NCBI GenBank assembly: GCA_031771865.1 | Contig: JASISA010000007.1 | Span: 434,001 to 498,000 of the forward strand | Direction: 5' to 3' | DNA: 64,000 bases | From: Nothophaeocryptopus gaeumannii | Lineage: Eukaryota; Ascomycota; Dothideomycetes; Mycosphaerellales; Mycosphaerellaceae | Part shown: in pieces, positions 43,762 through 55,579 of the stretch | Position numbering within the stretch: position 1 is the first letter of the stretch | Layout of the letters: the number at the start of each line of letters is the position of its first letter | Program-made: the position numbers and the translations under genes | The notes under the pieces: model-generated | Seen by the model: only the letters and a program-made list of their open reading frames with translations | Database searches by the model: none | Told to the model about the DNA's origin: nothing

Positions 43762-45826
43762 ATGCTGGGTTTTATGCTTGCGGCCCTGCCATTGGCTTGC
43801 TTGGCAGCGGCGAGCCATGGCAAGAAGCCGAACATTGTCGTCGTGTTGACCGACGACCAGGACTGGCATATGCAATCGCTCGACTACATGCCTCTTCTGC
43901 AGAAGCACATCCTCCAGGAAGGGCCCCTGTTCGACCGCCATTACTGCACGGTATCGATTTGTTGCCCGAGCCGAGTCAACATCTGGACTGGAAAAGCTGC
44001 CCATAATACAAATGTCACTGACCTGTTTCCGCCATACGCAAGTCTACCGAGCGTCTCAATTCCTATACCGACCACTGTGCTAACGATGAAATTCAGGGAG
44101 GTTATCCAAAGTTCGTTCAAGAAGGGCACAATGAGAACTGGCTACCGGTCTGGCTACAGAATCAGGGCTACAATACGTACTACACCGGAAAGCTCTTCAA
44201 CTCTCACACAGTCGACAACTTCAACTCACCACCAGTCAACGGCTTTAATGGCTCGGACTTCCTCCTGGACCCGTACACGTACAGCTACTATGGCTCGAAG
44301 ATGAGTCGTAACTTTGCGAAGCCTGTTAGCTACGAGGGCCAATATTCTCCGGATGTCGTTGCTCAAAAGGCGTACGGGTTCCTTGACGAGGCCAGTCTCC
44401 ATCCTGAGCCGTTCTTTATAGGAGTCGCTCCTATCGCTCCCCATTCCGACGTGGATACACAGGCCAGCAATATGGACATCCCCAAATCCGCCGAGAGGCA
44501 TGCTCACCTATTCAAGGACTATAAGATTCCTCGTACAGCCAACTTTAATCCGGACAAGGCCTCGGGCGTGAGCTGGGTCAAGAATCTAGAGCAACTAAAC
44601 GACACTATCATTGAATATCACGACGAATTCCAACGAGGCCGGCTGCGGGCACTTCAAGCTGTTGACGAAATGGTCGAGCAGCTTGTGAAGCGACTTCACC
44701 TGAAGGGTCTTCTCGACAACACTTACATATTCTATACCACCGACAACGGATACCACATCTCGCAACACAGGCTGCCGCCTGGAAAAGAGTGTCCGTTTGA
44801 AGAAGATATTCATATTCCACTGGCTATTCGAGGTAAGCAGGCATGAGAGTGTGGAGGAGCCGGCCAGGTCTTTCTTATCTGAGACGGCTTATAAAGCCCT
44901 GAGAGTTGCGCCGGGCTCCATTTTAAGAGCGCATGCTCGAAGAGATCATTTCACCCAGTCTTGCAGTCAGTTCTAACTTCTGACAGGTCCGGGTATCCCA
45001 GCTGGTCATGTAGCCGGTGTCGTCACTTCTCACACCGATCTGACCCCTACGATTCTAAAGCTTGCCGGCTCAACCCGCCCGGATCTTGATGGCAGTCCTA
45101 TACCGCTATCGGAACAAGAATTGGCCTCAACGTCTTCTGGGGAGCATGTCAATGTTGAGTTCTGGGGACGTGCGATACCGGAAGGCAAGTACGGCAAGAT
45201 TGGGAACGAGCCGCTGCGACCGGGCAGCCCTCACATTGCAGCGCGCAACAACACGTACAAGGCTCTTCGCATCGTAGGTGAGGGATACAATCTTCTGTAC
45301 ACGGTTTGGTGTACAGGGGAGAAGGAGTACTATGATTTGCGACAGGGTAGGAGACCTCACCTCGATTGGCATCTCGGCTATCTGCTGACCTACCGTGCTT
45401 CTCTACGCAGATCCCCATCAAGTAGCTAACCTCCTGGGGAGAGGAGCACACCTGGCCAAAGATTATGAACTCGCCGGCCGGCCCTTCAACGAAGCCGTCA
45501 GCCGCCTCGACTCGCTGCTGATGGTACTAAAATCTTGCAAAGCAGAGTCTTGCCGAGAACCGTGGAAGTCGCTACACCCCAATGGGCATGTGCGCACGCT
45601 CAAGGATGCCTTACAGACGAGATTTGATGCATTTTACGAAGTACAACCGAAGGTCAGCTTCTCATCTTGTCCGCTTGGTCATTTGATCAGCGAGGAAGGT
45701 CCTCAGTCTGTCAACGCATGGGGCAGCAGCATGGGATGGCTTGGTCACGACGAACTTCCACTGGCACAAGATGGCAGCGCCCAACGTACGATGAGGTATT
45801 CCGGCCACTGGAGCTGGTTCACTTGA
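43762..45826 (+). CDS. Secreted arylsulfatase-type sulfatase
   Basis: Four exons (43762-44037, 44097-44832, 44987-45346, 45411-45826) give 595 aa. Signal peptide; PNIVVVLTDDQD supplies the metal-binding Asp pair (31-32). CCPSR (Cys67-x-Pro-Ser-Arg) is the formylglycine modification motif; the TGKLFNSH and FFIGVAPIAPH blocks and TDNGYHISQHRLPPGK complete the active site. Intron 1 has a GC donor (GCAAGT...CTAAC...TTCAG), a known minor class. Related fungal enzymes release sulfate from aryl or sugar sulfates during sulfur starvation. Confidence 0.92.
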
Positions 45827-46698
45827 GGCGGGAGCGGCCTCATTCTCTCCATCGCTGCGACACTGTCTGCGCCGTCTAGTCGTACGTCCGAGAATCCAAA
45901 TTCACCACGACAGAACGAGAGACAACCTTGAAAGCTGCTCAGGCATTTATCCGCTGCATAGCCGATCCATCGCACCCTGCCGTGGTGTGGTACACTTGAC
46001 AAGGGTGCTTGCACTCATGCAGAACATTATTACTCCTCTTGGCGCACTTCATTTTTATCACCGAGGCACCAGGCTCTTCCCACCTGTCTTCCCAACAACT
46101 CTGATTGACGCTCCAACATGTAACTCCTCCTAACCATTCGCAGGCGATGGCCCGGCGGTCTGTCGGTCGTTCGTCTCTGCTTTCGTAAAAGCTACTGAGG
46201 TCGTGAGTTGACGTTACATACATGCAAATCTGACTGGGACACCAGAGATGCATTTGAACGATTCTTTCTGCAGCATGGGTCCTGAAAGATGCAGGTTCTG
46301 CGTGCAAGAGAGCTGCACGAGCTCTAGAAGCAAGCAAAGCCAATCGCGCAATCAAGCCCCACGGTGACACAACACAAGCCCTTGACCACGCTGTCTTTCA
46401 ATGCCTCGACACCTCGTTTTCCTCCGCTATCAATGCCGCTACCATGCTGAGTTCCACCGCATCACGAGCAATAATGGGAATCTACACCGCGGCTCTCAAC
46501 AATAATACAGCCGCTTTCGGCGGCGTCTGTATGTAGCGGGCTCCATGCCTGTCTTGCCGAGCCGTCTTACTCAATCTTACCCCGGTAAATCGGACGCCTA
46601 CCATTCGCCTAAATACTTCAAAAGAGACATCGCGCCTTTCTTCGACTTTTCTTTGCTGCTGATGACTGTTTGTTACTTTTCTTTACTATTCAATTAAC
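45827..46698. other. Intergenic, no supported gene
   Basis: Promoter region of the MFS gene; no coding signal recognised. Confidence 0.4.
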
Positions 46699-48596
46699 AT
46701 GGCTCGCCCAGAGGAAGCCGAAGAGTGGAATCGAGACGATGCAGACGGAGAGTCTTCCGATGACACTATCGTGGATGAGGCAGACGAGGTTACCCCTCTC
46801 ATAGCTGGCGCTCCCGAACCTGCTCTATACCGGACTATAAGCGTATGACCTGCTAGCTACGTTGAATGATGTGATCAAGCTAACAATCGTTCGCAGAGAC
46901 GAAGCGATGCAGGAGATCTACCCCCGGACGATGCAGACCTGGAACTTGCGAAGAAAAGAACGAATCAGGAAAGATCCAATGCTGCTGGTATCTATGGCAC
47001 GATCTCGGTAATGCTTCTTGGCGTCTTCGTCGCTCAAGTTGATGCTAGCTTGGTGCTTGCTACATACGGAAAAATTGCTTCAGACTTCAACGATCTTGAC
47101 TCTGGATCATGGCTCCTTTCTGCCTTCATTCTCGCACAATGTGTTGCGCAGCCTCTGTACGGAAAGCTGAGCGATATTTATGGCCGGAAAGCATGTCTCC
47201 AGACGTCATACATCCTCTTCGCTATCGGCACCGCAGGTACTGGCCTTGGACGATCCATGAGTGAGGTGATTGCAATGCGAGCAATCCAAGGAGCTGGAAG
47301 CGCAGGGATGAGCTCCATGGTGGCAGTTATAATTACTGATATGGTCCCTCTACACGAAGTCGCCACCGTCCGCTCCTACGTCAACATCCTCCAAACCAGC
47401 GGTCGATCCTGCGGAGGTGTCATCGGAGGAGCCTTGACCTACACCTTAGGCTGGCGATGGGCATTCCTAATCCAAGTCCCTCCCACCGTCCTCTCCATCG
47501 TCCTCGTCCACTGGCGCCTCCACCTTCCCCGACGAACCAGCTCCGGCATGACCCAAATCCAAAAGTTCAAACGAATCGACTTCCTCGGCTCCATCTTCCT
47601 CTGCCTCACCATCTTCGCCGCCTGCTTCATCCTCGAAACCGGAGGCCAGAAATACTCATGGCGCTCCCAACCCATCATCACCACCGGCATCATCGGAGCC
47701 ATAAGCCTCCTAGCCTTCATCATCTCCTCCAATTTCGTCCCGGAACCGATTTTCCCCCTCAAATTTTTCGCAAACTATACCGTCATGACAAATTACATCA
47801 TCGCCATGCTACAAGTCATCCTGCAATTCTCGCTCATGACAATTGTCCCGCTTTATTTTCAAATCACGAATAAAGCCAACACCGCACAAGCGGGTGCTTA
47901 CCTCATCCCGGCGTTTTTGGGAAACACGATCGGCGGTCTCATCTCTGGATATTTCATCAAGAGCACGGGAATGTATAAACCCATGACTGTCATTTCCCCC
48001 CTCTTCGCTATCTTGTGTATGTGTATATGTCTGTTTACATGGAATGGACACACGAGCGTCGTGGAGAGTTTTGCGATTTTGCCGGGAGGTATGGCTGCGG
48101 GGATGGTGTCGAGCTCGGTTTTCGTTGCGTTGGCGGCGGGGGTGCCGGAGCAGGATATGGCGATTGTAGCGAGTGGGTTGTATCTGTTTTTTAATTTGGG
48201 GGCTGTGGCGGGGGCGTCGGCGGGAGCGGCGGTTTATCAGGGGAGTTTGAGGCTGGGGTTGGAGAGGGCTTTGGAGGGGGTTGATGGTGGGGATGAGGTG
48301 AGTAACGATATTCTGAGTTGGCACATGGGAATATGTGGGGATGCTAATGATGATGGAATAGATTATGAGAAGAGCACTTTCGGACATTACGTTCGTGCAG
48401 AATGCGAGCGAGGGGATACGAAGGTTGATTGTACCGGCTTATGTGAGGGCTTTGCATGAGGTTAATGGTAAGTTACCGCCGCATTGGACTTTTGACGTCC
48501 GTGACTAATGATTCGACAGTTCAAAGCATCGTGTGCGCTGGGTTATGTCTGGTCATTGCGGTCTTCACGAAGCAACGGAGGCTCAGAAAGGCATAA
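46699..48596 (+). CDS. MFS transporter, DHA2-like (14-TMS drug / vacuolar basic amino-acid type)
   Basis: Four exons (46699-46842, 46897-48297, 48362-48467, 48520-48596) encode 575 aa. Acidic N-terminal tail, then motif A (GKLSDIYGRKACLQ) after TM2, and AIQGAGSAGMSSMVAVIITDMV and YVNILQTSGRSCGGVIGG-type motif C segments. About 14 hydrophobic spans are visible. The pattern resembles yeast Vba/Azr1 and fungal toxin-efflux pumps; direction and substrate are not determinable. The final two introns (64 and 52 nt) are needed to reach the short basic C-terminus KQRRLRKA. Confidence 0.9.
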
Positions 48597-49669
48597 ATTG
48601 GGATTCAAGGAAGGTAATGATAATGCATATATTGGCGCTTTGATGGCATCGTGAGCGTTCTGTGACGAGCGTTCAAGAGACTGATTGCATTGATGAGAAA
48701 AGTATAGATAGAGAATTAGACCTGATAAAGCGTCGCTACACAAGGGACATTTGATCTACCGCAGTTGCCCGCTGTCAGATGACCGTAGCACGAGGATGAT
48801 GCTCGGATTGTTGGTAATCATCTGCGATTGACATGATGACATGAGAATACAGGGTATGAAGGGATTGGGTAGGTCTATACGGAATTCTGCCTTCTCACAT
48901 GCAGAAGAATGGCTTGGCCTCTCTCTCTCTCACTTAGAGATCAAGGCTTCTCCAAGCACCTGCTGGCGAGCGGGCTCCGAAATGTATCACGTGCTTCCGA
49001 ATACCATCAGCATTTCCGACATACACCTATGAACGCGCAGTACGTTGCTAGTGACATGATGGAAAGACTAGCTCGCCGCATATGTCAACAAAAGATCATT
49101 CACCTCATCCACCAGCGTCAAGAAAGAGCCACCGCCGCCACAATACCTCTCCGTCTCTGAACCTTGCGCTGAATCTCATTGAAACACACCTTAGCACACA
49201 CAACAGCACCAGCAAGAAGCCATTGAGAAGTAACGAGTCCACCAACCATCCACCACAAACGCACTCAAACATTCAACACTACAACAGCGCCAACTATCTC
49301 CAAATGAAGCCATGTGTCACTGGCTTCCAGCCATCATCTACCGCGACTGCAACCACTATCAACAGCGTCCATACATGCACACAATGTGTGTATGGCGGCT
49401 GCGCGAGCACGAGCTCAGGGTACGCGAGAACCGAGTGCTTGTCATGCTCCCCAACCGACACATTATCTTACTGAGAGATGTCCTGCTTGCTCATGGAGGA
49501 AGTAAGGCACGAGTGATCATGAATATGACTAGTGAACAGGGGCGAGTTGTGGGTCTGCATGCAGGGATAGGAGCAGAATATGACAGAGAGTTTGAGCTGA
49601 GCATTCAGTAGCTGTATTACACGGCGTTGTGTCGAGTATGATCTAAGTCGTTAGGACGACCACGTTCCT
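48597..49669. other. Intergenic, no supported gene
   Basis: A CTCTCTCTCTCTCACTT microsatellite at about 48920-48936. Overlapping + frames at 49082-49611 lack domain support. Confidence 0.35.
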
Positions 49670-50398
49670 TCAGGACCAGATATCGAGATTATCCGAAAGT
49701 GACTCTCCTCCCACCTCCTCCTCCTGCCTCGCAAATCCCGACTGATAAGGTGAATACGCCGTCTCATGCGACAAATCAGTACTCTTCCCCACCGAAGCTT
49801 GCACCAAAGAATATCGAGATATTCCAGGAGGTCCTTGTACGCGATGCGAGTCACAAGAGCATGACTTCTCGATGCGCTGCTCATCGTCGATTAGAGACGC
49901 TGGTGTGGCCGTTCGTAGATGTTGTTGCTGGAGAGGTCGGAGAAGATATGCTGATGATTCGCGAGCGAAGGGTGAGAAGTAGTGGTTCTTTAGTCTTTTT
50001 GCGAGGCTGCGGCCGAGGTCGATGCGGGTTGGGTAGGGAGGTTCGTCCGAGTCCATGGGTTGGAGGAAGAGGTCGGCTGAGAGGAGCATTGGGTCTACGG
50101 TGGTTGGGTCTTCGGAGATGAGTTCTGGATCTTCAACGGCAAATTCCGCTTCTTTCAACTTTTCCTCGTTGCGAAAGGCCGCTCGACAAGATTCCGGCAG
50201 TGGCACGTTGTAAGACTTCTTCTCGTAATCAATCGATCTCATGATATCGAAAACATCCTCCATGACCTCGATCGAAGCTGGCTCACCATCTACATTGTAG
50301 GTATATCGTGTAGCGATCATATTAATGCAGCGCGGTCGATGCTGCACCTGCGAAAAGACAATGTCCGACGGCCGCTCCAACGCTCTTGGTTGGGACAT
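49670..50398 (-). CDS. Hypothetical protein
   Basis: About 242 aa from MSQPRAL; an in-frame ATG at 50416 adds six residues. First two-thirds are convincing (YTYNVDGEPASIEVMEDVFD, EEKLKEAEFAVEDPELI), with a Pro-rich tail. The last third is less protein-like and may be read through an unrecognised intron. No domain. Same strand and 130 bases downstream of the Zn2Cys6 gene. Confidence 0.5.
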   Translation of the reverse strand: MSQPRALERPSDIVFSQVQHRPRCINMIATRYTYNVDGEPASIEVMEDVFDIMRSIDYEKKSYNVPLPESCRAAFRNEEKLKEAEFAVEDPELISEDPTTVDPMLLSADLFLQPMDSDEPPYPTRIDLGRSLAKRLKNHYFSPFARESSAYLLRPLQQQHLRTATPASLIDDEQRIEKSCSCDSHRVQGPPGISRYSLVQASVGKSTDLSHETAYSPYQSGFARQEEEVGGESLSDNLDIWS

Positions 50399-50527
50399 CT
50401 CGTGAGCTATGAGCATGTTCGAATGGTAGATCGATGAGGTAGTGCGTTGCGTGCTGTATCTGTTGATCCGGCCGATGAAGCCGCAAAGGACTTTGCTTTG
50501 ATGGACGGATTCTCGTTTGTCGGCGCT

Positions 50528-52128
50528 CTATAGCAGGCTTACCGCCCGCGCTCGAGTAGCTGGATTTCTAGACTTCGCGCCTGGAAGTAACTCAATCAGT
50601 ATGCGCGATGAGGCTGCAGGCCGAAGAAATCTTACCAGCCATATGGATATCTGCGAGCAAGTCCGTACTGATCGCTAGTCCATAGCCAGTACCGCTCAGC
50701 GTTGGTCCAGCCGAAAGGCAATTCATGGCAGTCCGTGTTCCAAGGCTTTCAGTCACGACAGCCGGATACATAAGGAGACATTGCTCTGCTAAGTCGAGTA
50801 TCCGATTCAACTCCGACTCATGATTGTCCCATACATCATCTCGTATGCTTCTACAGGTCTTCAGAGCGAGCGTTCCCGCGATGTATTGCATCTCCATTAC
50901 AGCCATGGCGTGTGGGCTGTGGTGCAGACTTGACTTCGAATGCCGTAGAGATTCGTGCCATGCTTCGTACCCTTCAAGCACACACTTGGTATCTCGGGTG
51001 ATGTTTGGATGTGCTGTCAGGTCTATCGATCTGCTGAGGCAGTGGCGAAGGCAAAGAGCTACTGCCGGATCCGTGGGATATGGGAGGATGTCTATGAGTA
51101 CTTCTTCAGCCGCATCAAGTAGTGCCTCGCTGACGTGTACCCGGAAGGCTTCCAGAAGTTTCAAGTAGCCATGTGCCTCGCTAAAAGATGCGAAAGACGA
51201 TGGCATGTGCTCTAGGCGGATGCCGTCTTGGGCAGCTGGCTCCGACTGTGCTTGTGCATTGAAGATGGAGAAGTGCTGGTCGTCAAAGCCAAGAAAAAGC
51301 GAGTAGGTGTCTTCGCCTAGCGGGCCTTCTGAAGTAGACCGTGTCGACTCCTGCTGAAAGTCTTTGACAATGCGAGAGCCCTTGGACATATGCAAGTATG
51401 CTGTTGCGCTCTCGCCCTGCAGCTGCTCGAAGCAGAAGAACAACATGCAGCTAAGAAGGGCAACAGCGGTCGAAGTCGTGCGGCATGCCTTTCCAGATTT
51501 GCTGATGTATTTACTAAGGGAGACGAGTGCTCTAGAGTATACTTGTCCGCATGGTTGTGTCGGTTTCCATCGATGACAGGCACCAGAGAGGTATGTGTGT
51601 AAGGCTTTCGTGCCTGATGCATCATACCTAATGCGGTAATAGCATAACGAAGGGCAGGCTCCTGATAGCTGAGCTGCACGCTCAGGGGGATCCAAGAAGA
51701 GGATGGAAAAGAGCGATGAAGATCTCGGGCCGTTCGTGCGAGAAAGAATCCAACAGCCAGGCGCTCCGGCTCTGTCAGCCCTGAACCTAAAGAACAAGGC
51801 TGTAGGTCTCTGATCTGGTAGATTTCCTTCTTCGGAAGAGCATGTTTTGGGAGCAAAGGTCTGTTGATGAACGATGTACTGCTCTTACTGCTTGGCGTCG
51901 ACGCAGAGCTGGAGTCCATGTCAAGATCGTTGTAAATGCAACATCTTCCGGCGCGGTCGCATCTACGGCAACTTGGACGCTCCTCGCCACATTTTACACG
52001 ACGTTTGCTTAGGCGACTGTTAGACTCGCGTTACATGATAGTACCTGAAGTGAGACGTACCGACAGATCATGCAACCGGTCTTCGTTTTCGGAGCATAAG
52101 CTCTCGTTCGATGTACCAGCCCTGTCAT
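50528..52128 (-). CDS. Zn2Cys6 transcription factor with transposon in its upstream region
   Basis: Four exons (52128-52061, 52007-51628, 51541-50636, 50580-50528) give 468 aa. The 53-nt first intron reunites the zinc cluster Cys19, 22, 29, 36, 39 and 46 (CMICRKRRVKC...CRRCDRAGRCC) in canonical spacing. The second intron (86 nt, GTATGA...ACAAG) is the choice that links YAITAL to YSRALVSLSKYI in frame; its donor and branch are less certain. The C-terminal part is the usual helical fungal regulator domain (TAVALLSCMLFFCFEQLQGE). A 4.77-kb element begins 121 bases upstream of its ATG. Confidence 0.8.
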
Positions 52129-52245
52129 GCTTGAGATGTGCACACGCTGGCTTTACGGTCGGCATTTTGCGATACTCGTTCATGTTGTTTGATGAAGAGA
52201 GAGGTTGAGTCGGGCACGGCATTTGCGAGACCGAGAAGTGCAGCC

Positions 52246-52249
52246 GCCT
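52246..52249. repeat. Target-site duplication GCCT, left copy
   Basis: GCCT immediately outside the left inverted repeat, matched by GCCT at 57015-57018 outside the right one. Confidence 0.7.
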
Positions 52250-52287
52250 GGCAGAGCCCTGTTCATGACTAAGGGTCATATCAACTT
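52250..52287 (+). repeat. Left terminal inverted repeat (38 bp)
   Basis: Starts GGCAGAGCCC and ends ATATCAACTT; identical to the reverse complement of 56977-57014. Confidence 0.9.
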
Positions 52288-52618
52288 CATAGTGTCACGT
52301 TACTTTGACCTCAAATCTACCAACCTCAGTTACACTAATATGGCCCTTTCTCATCTATACAGGCGTCGCTATCGCCTAAAACACTCGCAGCACACTCGCA
52401 GACGGCCTGCGCGGCTTGCTGCTGTTATGAAGCAGTCATAGCTGGACAATAGCAGGCTGCGTAGGCCGTATTGCTATTTTGAACTAATGCTATTGTAAGT
52501 ACTACTATTGTCCTTTTCACTCGCAGCACTCGTATATCTACTCTTTCTTTTCCTTTGCTTACTATCTTAGCTACATCAACATTCTCCCCGTCAAAACTAC
52601 AAGAATACTACTGCCGCG

Positions 52619-53299
52619 ATGTCTCAATTCCGCCAACCAACCACTACTACCATCACCGACTTCTGGCATGTCGAAGACTATCAATGGAACGAGTGGGTAG
52701 CCAGCAGCGAGTCTACCAATAGCAAGGAGCGCAAGTCAGCTTTGAACAATTTGCGGAAGTTTGATACGGCTGGCCGTATCATGGAGACTAATGAAGGTGA
52801 GTTAATTGACTCGTAGCTATTTGAATCTACTCGCAGACACACTCGTAGGCAAAGCCGCTCTATCCCTTGCCCGTGGTGCGAGTGCAAGAAGAATCCGCAG
52901 CCCTGTATGGTGTTCAAAGACCGTGGAGATCTTGCGTGTGCCTATTGCAAGCGGCATGGAAAGTCTGGCTGCCTTGCCAATGAAGCCAAGGCTGAAGATG
53001 AAGACGAAGATGAAGATGAAGATGAGGAGATGGAGGATGTCGACGAAGGTGGTGTGCTTGTCGAGCCTGCGAGTGCTGTGAGTGCTGCGAGTGGAGAGAC
53101 TGCTGGTCTGCGTGCTGAGAACGAGAGCCTAAAGACTAAGGTTACTGATTTGGAGGCTCGTTTGGTTGCCATTGAGGCTAAAGTGTCTAGTCTTGACACT
53201 GAGATGGAGGCTGCTCGTCGTGCTGGCTTTGTGGGCTTTCGTCTCGGCGCCTTTGAGAGTAGCTTGGTAGACAAGACTACCGGCAAACCTTGGTACTAG
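52619..53299 (+). CDS. Element-encoded Cys-rich, acidic, coiled-coil protein
   Basis: First frame 52619-52816 (FRQPTTTTITDFWHVEDYQW). A GTGAGT donor near 52798 and acceptors CGCAG or CGTAG near 52838-52850 lead to a second segment. That segment has paired cysteines (CPWCECKK, CAYCKRHGKSGC) suggesting a zinc-binding module, then a Glu/Asp run and a leucine-heptad coiled coil (LKTKVTDLEARLVAIEAKV) to the stop at 53297-53299. I could not make every cysteine pair and the first exon agree in one frame, so the junction is unsettled. A DNA-binding or multimerising accessory protein of the element is a reasonable guess. Confidence 0.5.
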
Positions 53300-53384
53300 A
53301 TAGCAGTGTCAAAATACGAGTGCTGCGAGTGCCTGAACCTGAACTCCATTCCTACATACGAGATATATCTACCAACTAAAGAAA

Positions 53385-55364
53385 TTAATTACCCTTCATC
53401 GACCTTGTCTTCCGCGTTGACGGCTCCACAACCAGCTTCTTCCTTGGCTTCTTGATATGCGTCTGGGCTGGTTCAGCAAGTGTTGGAGGTGCTGGATCAG
53501 CTACAGTTGTTGGAGGTGCTGGTTCAGCTACAGTTGTTGGAGGTGTTGGTTCAGCAACAGGCACTGATTCTACCTGCTCCAGCGGAGCAGCGACTTGCTG
53601 CTGTATAGCCTCCTCAACAAACAACGACACCTCTGTCTGCTCAATAATAGTATCCAGCCTCTCCGAAAAGTATCGCGAGTTGGTTCTACGACCTCATAAT
53701 CTTCTTCAACAATAGGAGCCTTGGGTTCCTTCTTGACGAACCATTCACTCGGCGAGTCAAAGCTAAAACTACTGCTTGATTGATCGCTAGCCTCGCTGGT
53801 TAGATCAATGATCTCTGCACCAGCCGGAATGCGATAAGGACGTACCGATAGACCAGCGTTGCCTTTAGTAGGTGATGGAGGCGACAATTCACTGCTGGCC
53901 TGGCGTTTGTGTCCACTCGCAGCAGTACTCGTAGCAGCACTCGCAGCAGTACTCGTAGCAGCACTCGCAGCAGCCTCGCGAGCCGCGTATGCCAACGTTG
54001 AAGAAGTCAACTGCGCACGGCGAAAGACTGCGGCCGGCGGCGAATTGTGTAGCGGGTCACTCGTATCCGCATTGGCAGCACTCGTAGTAGATTCGGCTGG
54101 ACTCGTAGTACTGTCGTCCTGATCCGCTATTCCGCGTTGGCCGACTGGTTTCGTATTCCAGCGTCTGACCCGATTGACGAGAATTACCACCTTGATATGG
54201 ACTGTCGCATTCAATGCTGACCATGGACTGCGATGAAATGGCAATAGCATCTCTTCGAGGTCATCCGATAGTAGATTGTGTCTGCTGGGCGGATTGGTTC
54301 GTTGGTATCCTCATCAAAAGATACACAAAGGAAGGAGTCTTGATGCGGGTGTATCAACCATTGCTGTAAAGTTGGTCCAGCAGCCGGAACAATAACAGTA
54401 GAATAGAGCCAGTTCCTACGCATGTCTTCGTTGCGGCTCGGCAGCATATCAACCATATGTTGACAAGTATCAAAGAAGCCGTCCAGTCGCCATCTTTGTA
54501 TAAGCTCCGGTTCATCGTAGTGCCAAACATCCGGAGTTGACAACGCTGAAGCCTTTTGCTTCTTGTTCTTCGGCGTACGAATATTGACAAGCACTGTAAA
54601 AGCCTCGCACCGAAAGTGAATCTCTCGGCGTTGGGCTTTACCCTTGCCCTTGCCCTTGGATGAAGAGGTAGATAGTGGTGCACTCGCACTCGCACTCGTA
54701 GGAGCTGGCGATGCAGCTGGACGAGAGATCTTGCGGTTGGTAGAAGCCTTAGGACTGAGGGGATCGATACCAGCGTTGCCAATATTGCGGCTGTGTGACT
54801 TCTTATTCTGCTGAAGAACGGTGTTACCACGGTTCGAAGAGGTAGTGCCGAAACCTTGAAAGCCAGTATATGTACTAGAGGCTCCAGCTCCAATAAGCGC
54901 ACTCGCAGCACTCGTAGAGGCTCCAGAAGCTGCTCCAGTAGGCGCACTCGCAGCACTCGTAGCTGCTGGCCGTGCTGCTAGTAGTGGAGAGGATATGAGA
55001 GGCCCGTCATCTTCTCGGTAATGAGGATTGTGCACAAGGCAATAGGGGCATCGGAAAACGTTGCCAAGATCACAGTGATATATCACTTGCTTCTGGACTG
55101 CGCACAGAACTTAGTCCACTCAAGATCCATTGTTGAAGAAGGAGGTAACGCTGAATACCCTTAAAGTGGCTGACCAGCAGCCTCAAATACTGCTCTGGTT
55201 CGGTCACTCGGCTGCCTCTGTGTACTAGCAGCAGGCGTTTCAAACTCCGGCAGATCTCCGCCATTGTTGACATACTCATGCGCTGCAGTGCGGAGGTGAT
55301 GGTATGCATGAACATGCAGCTTTTGCGGCCCAGGCAATGCTGATTCCTCACCACCATGAAACAT
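53385..55364 (-). pseudogene. Element-encoded Ser/Thr/Pro/Ala-rich protein, frameshifted
   Basis: Coding-like segments in sequence on the - strand: 55364-55161 (HVHAYHHLRTAAHEYVNNGG), 55086-54211 (Cys pair RCPYCLVHN, Ala/Ser tracts, SKGKGKGKAQRR, then DSFLCVSFDEDTNEP), 54250-53570 and 53630-53385. They lie in different frames, with at least two switches (near 54215 and 53690) that no good intron explains. The Ala/Ser tracts are encoded by the CGAGTG-type repeats. The role is unknown. Confidence 0.45.
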
Positions 55365-55579
55365 GATTGATAGCCGCTAGTATGAAGCATACCATTACAC
55401 CACTCGAGAGATATTGAGGTAGATATGCGAGCAAATCTGCGAATAGAATCAGCTGGAGTGAACTACTAAGTTCCAGCTTACAGCATCCCCTGCGAGCCTG
55501 CGAGTGCCGCTGCGAGTGACATGGGCAGCTACGAGTGCCTAGCTACGAGTGGCTCCGGCAGTTACGAGTGTGCACACCG

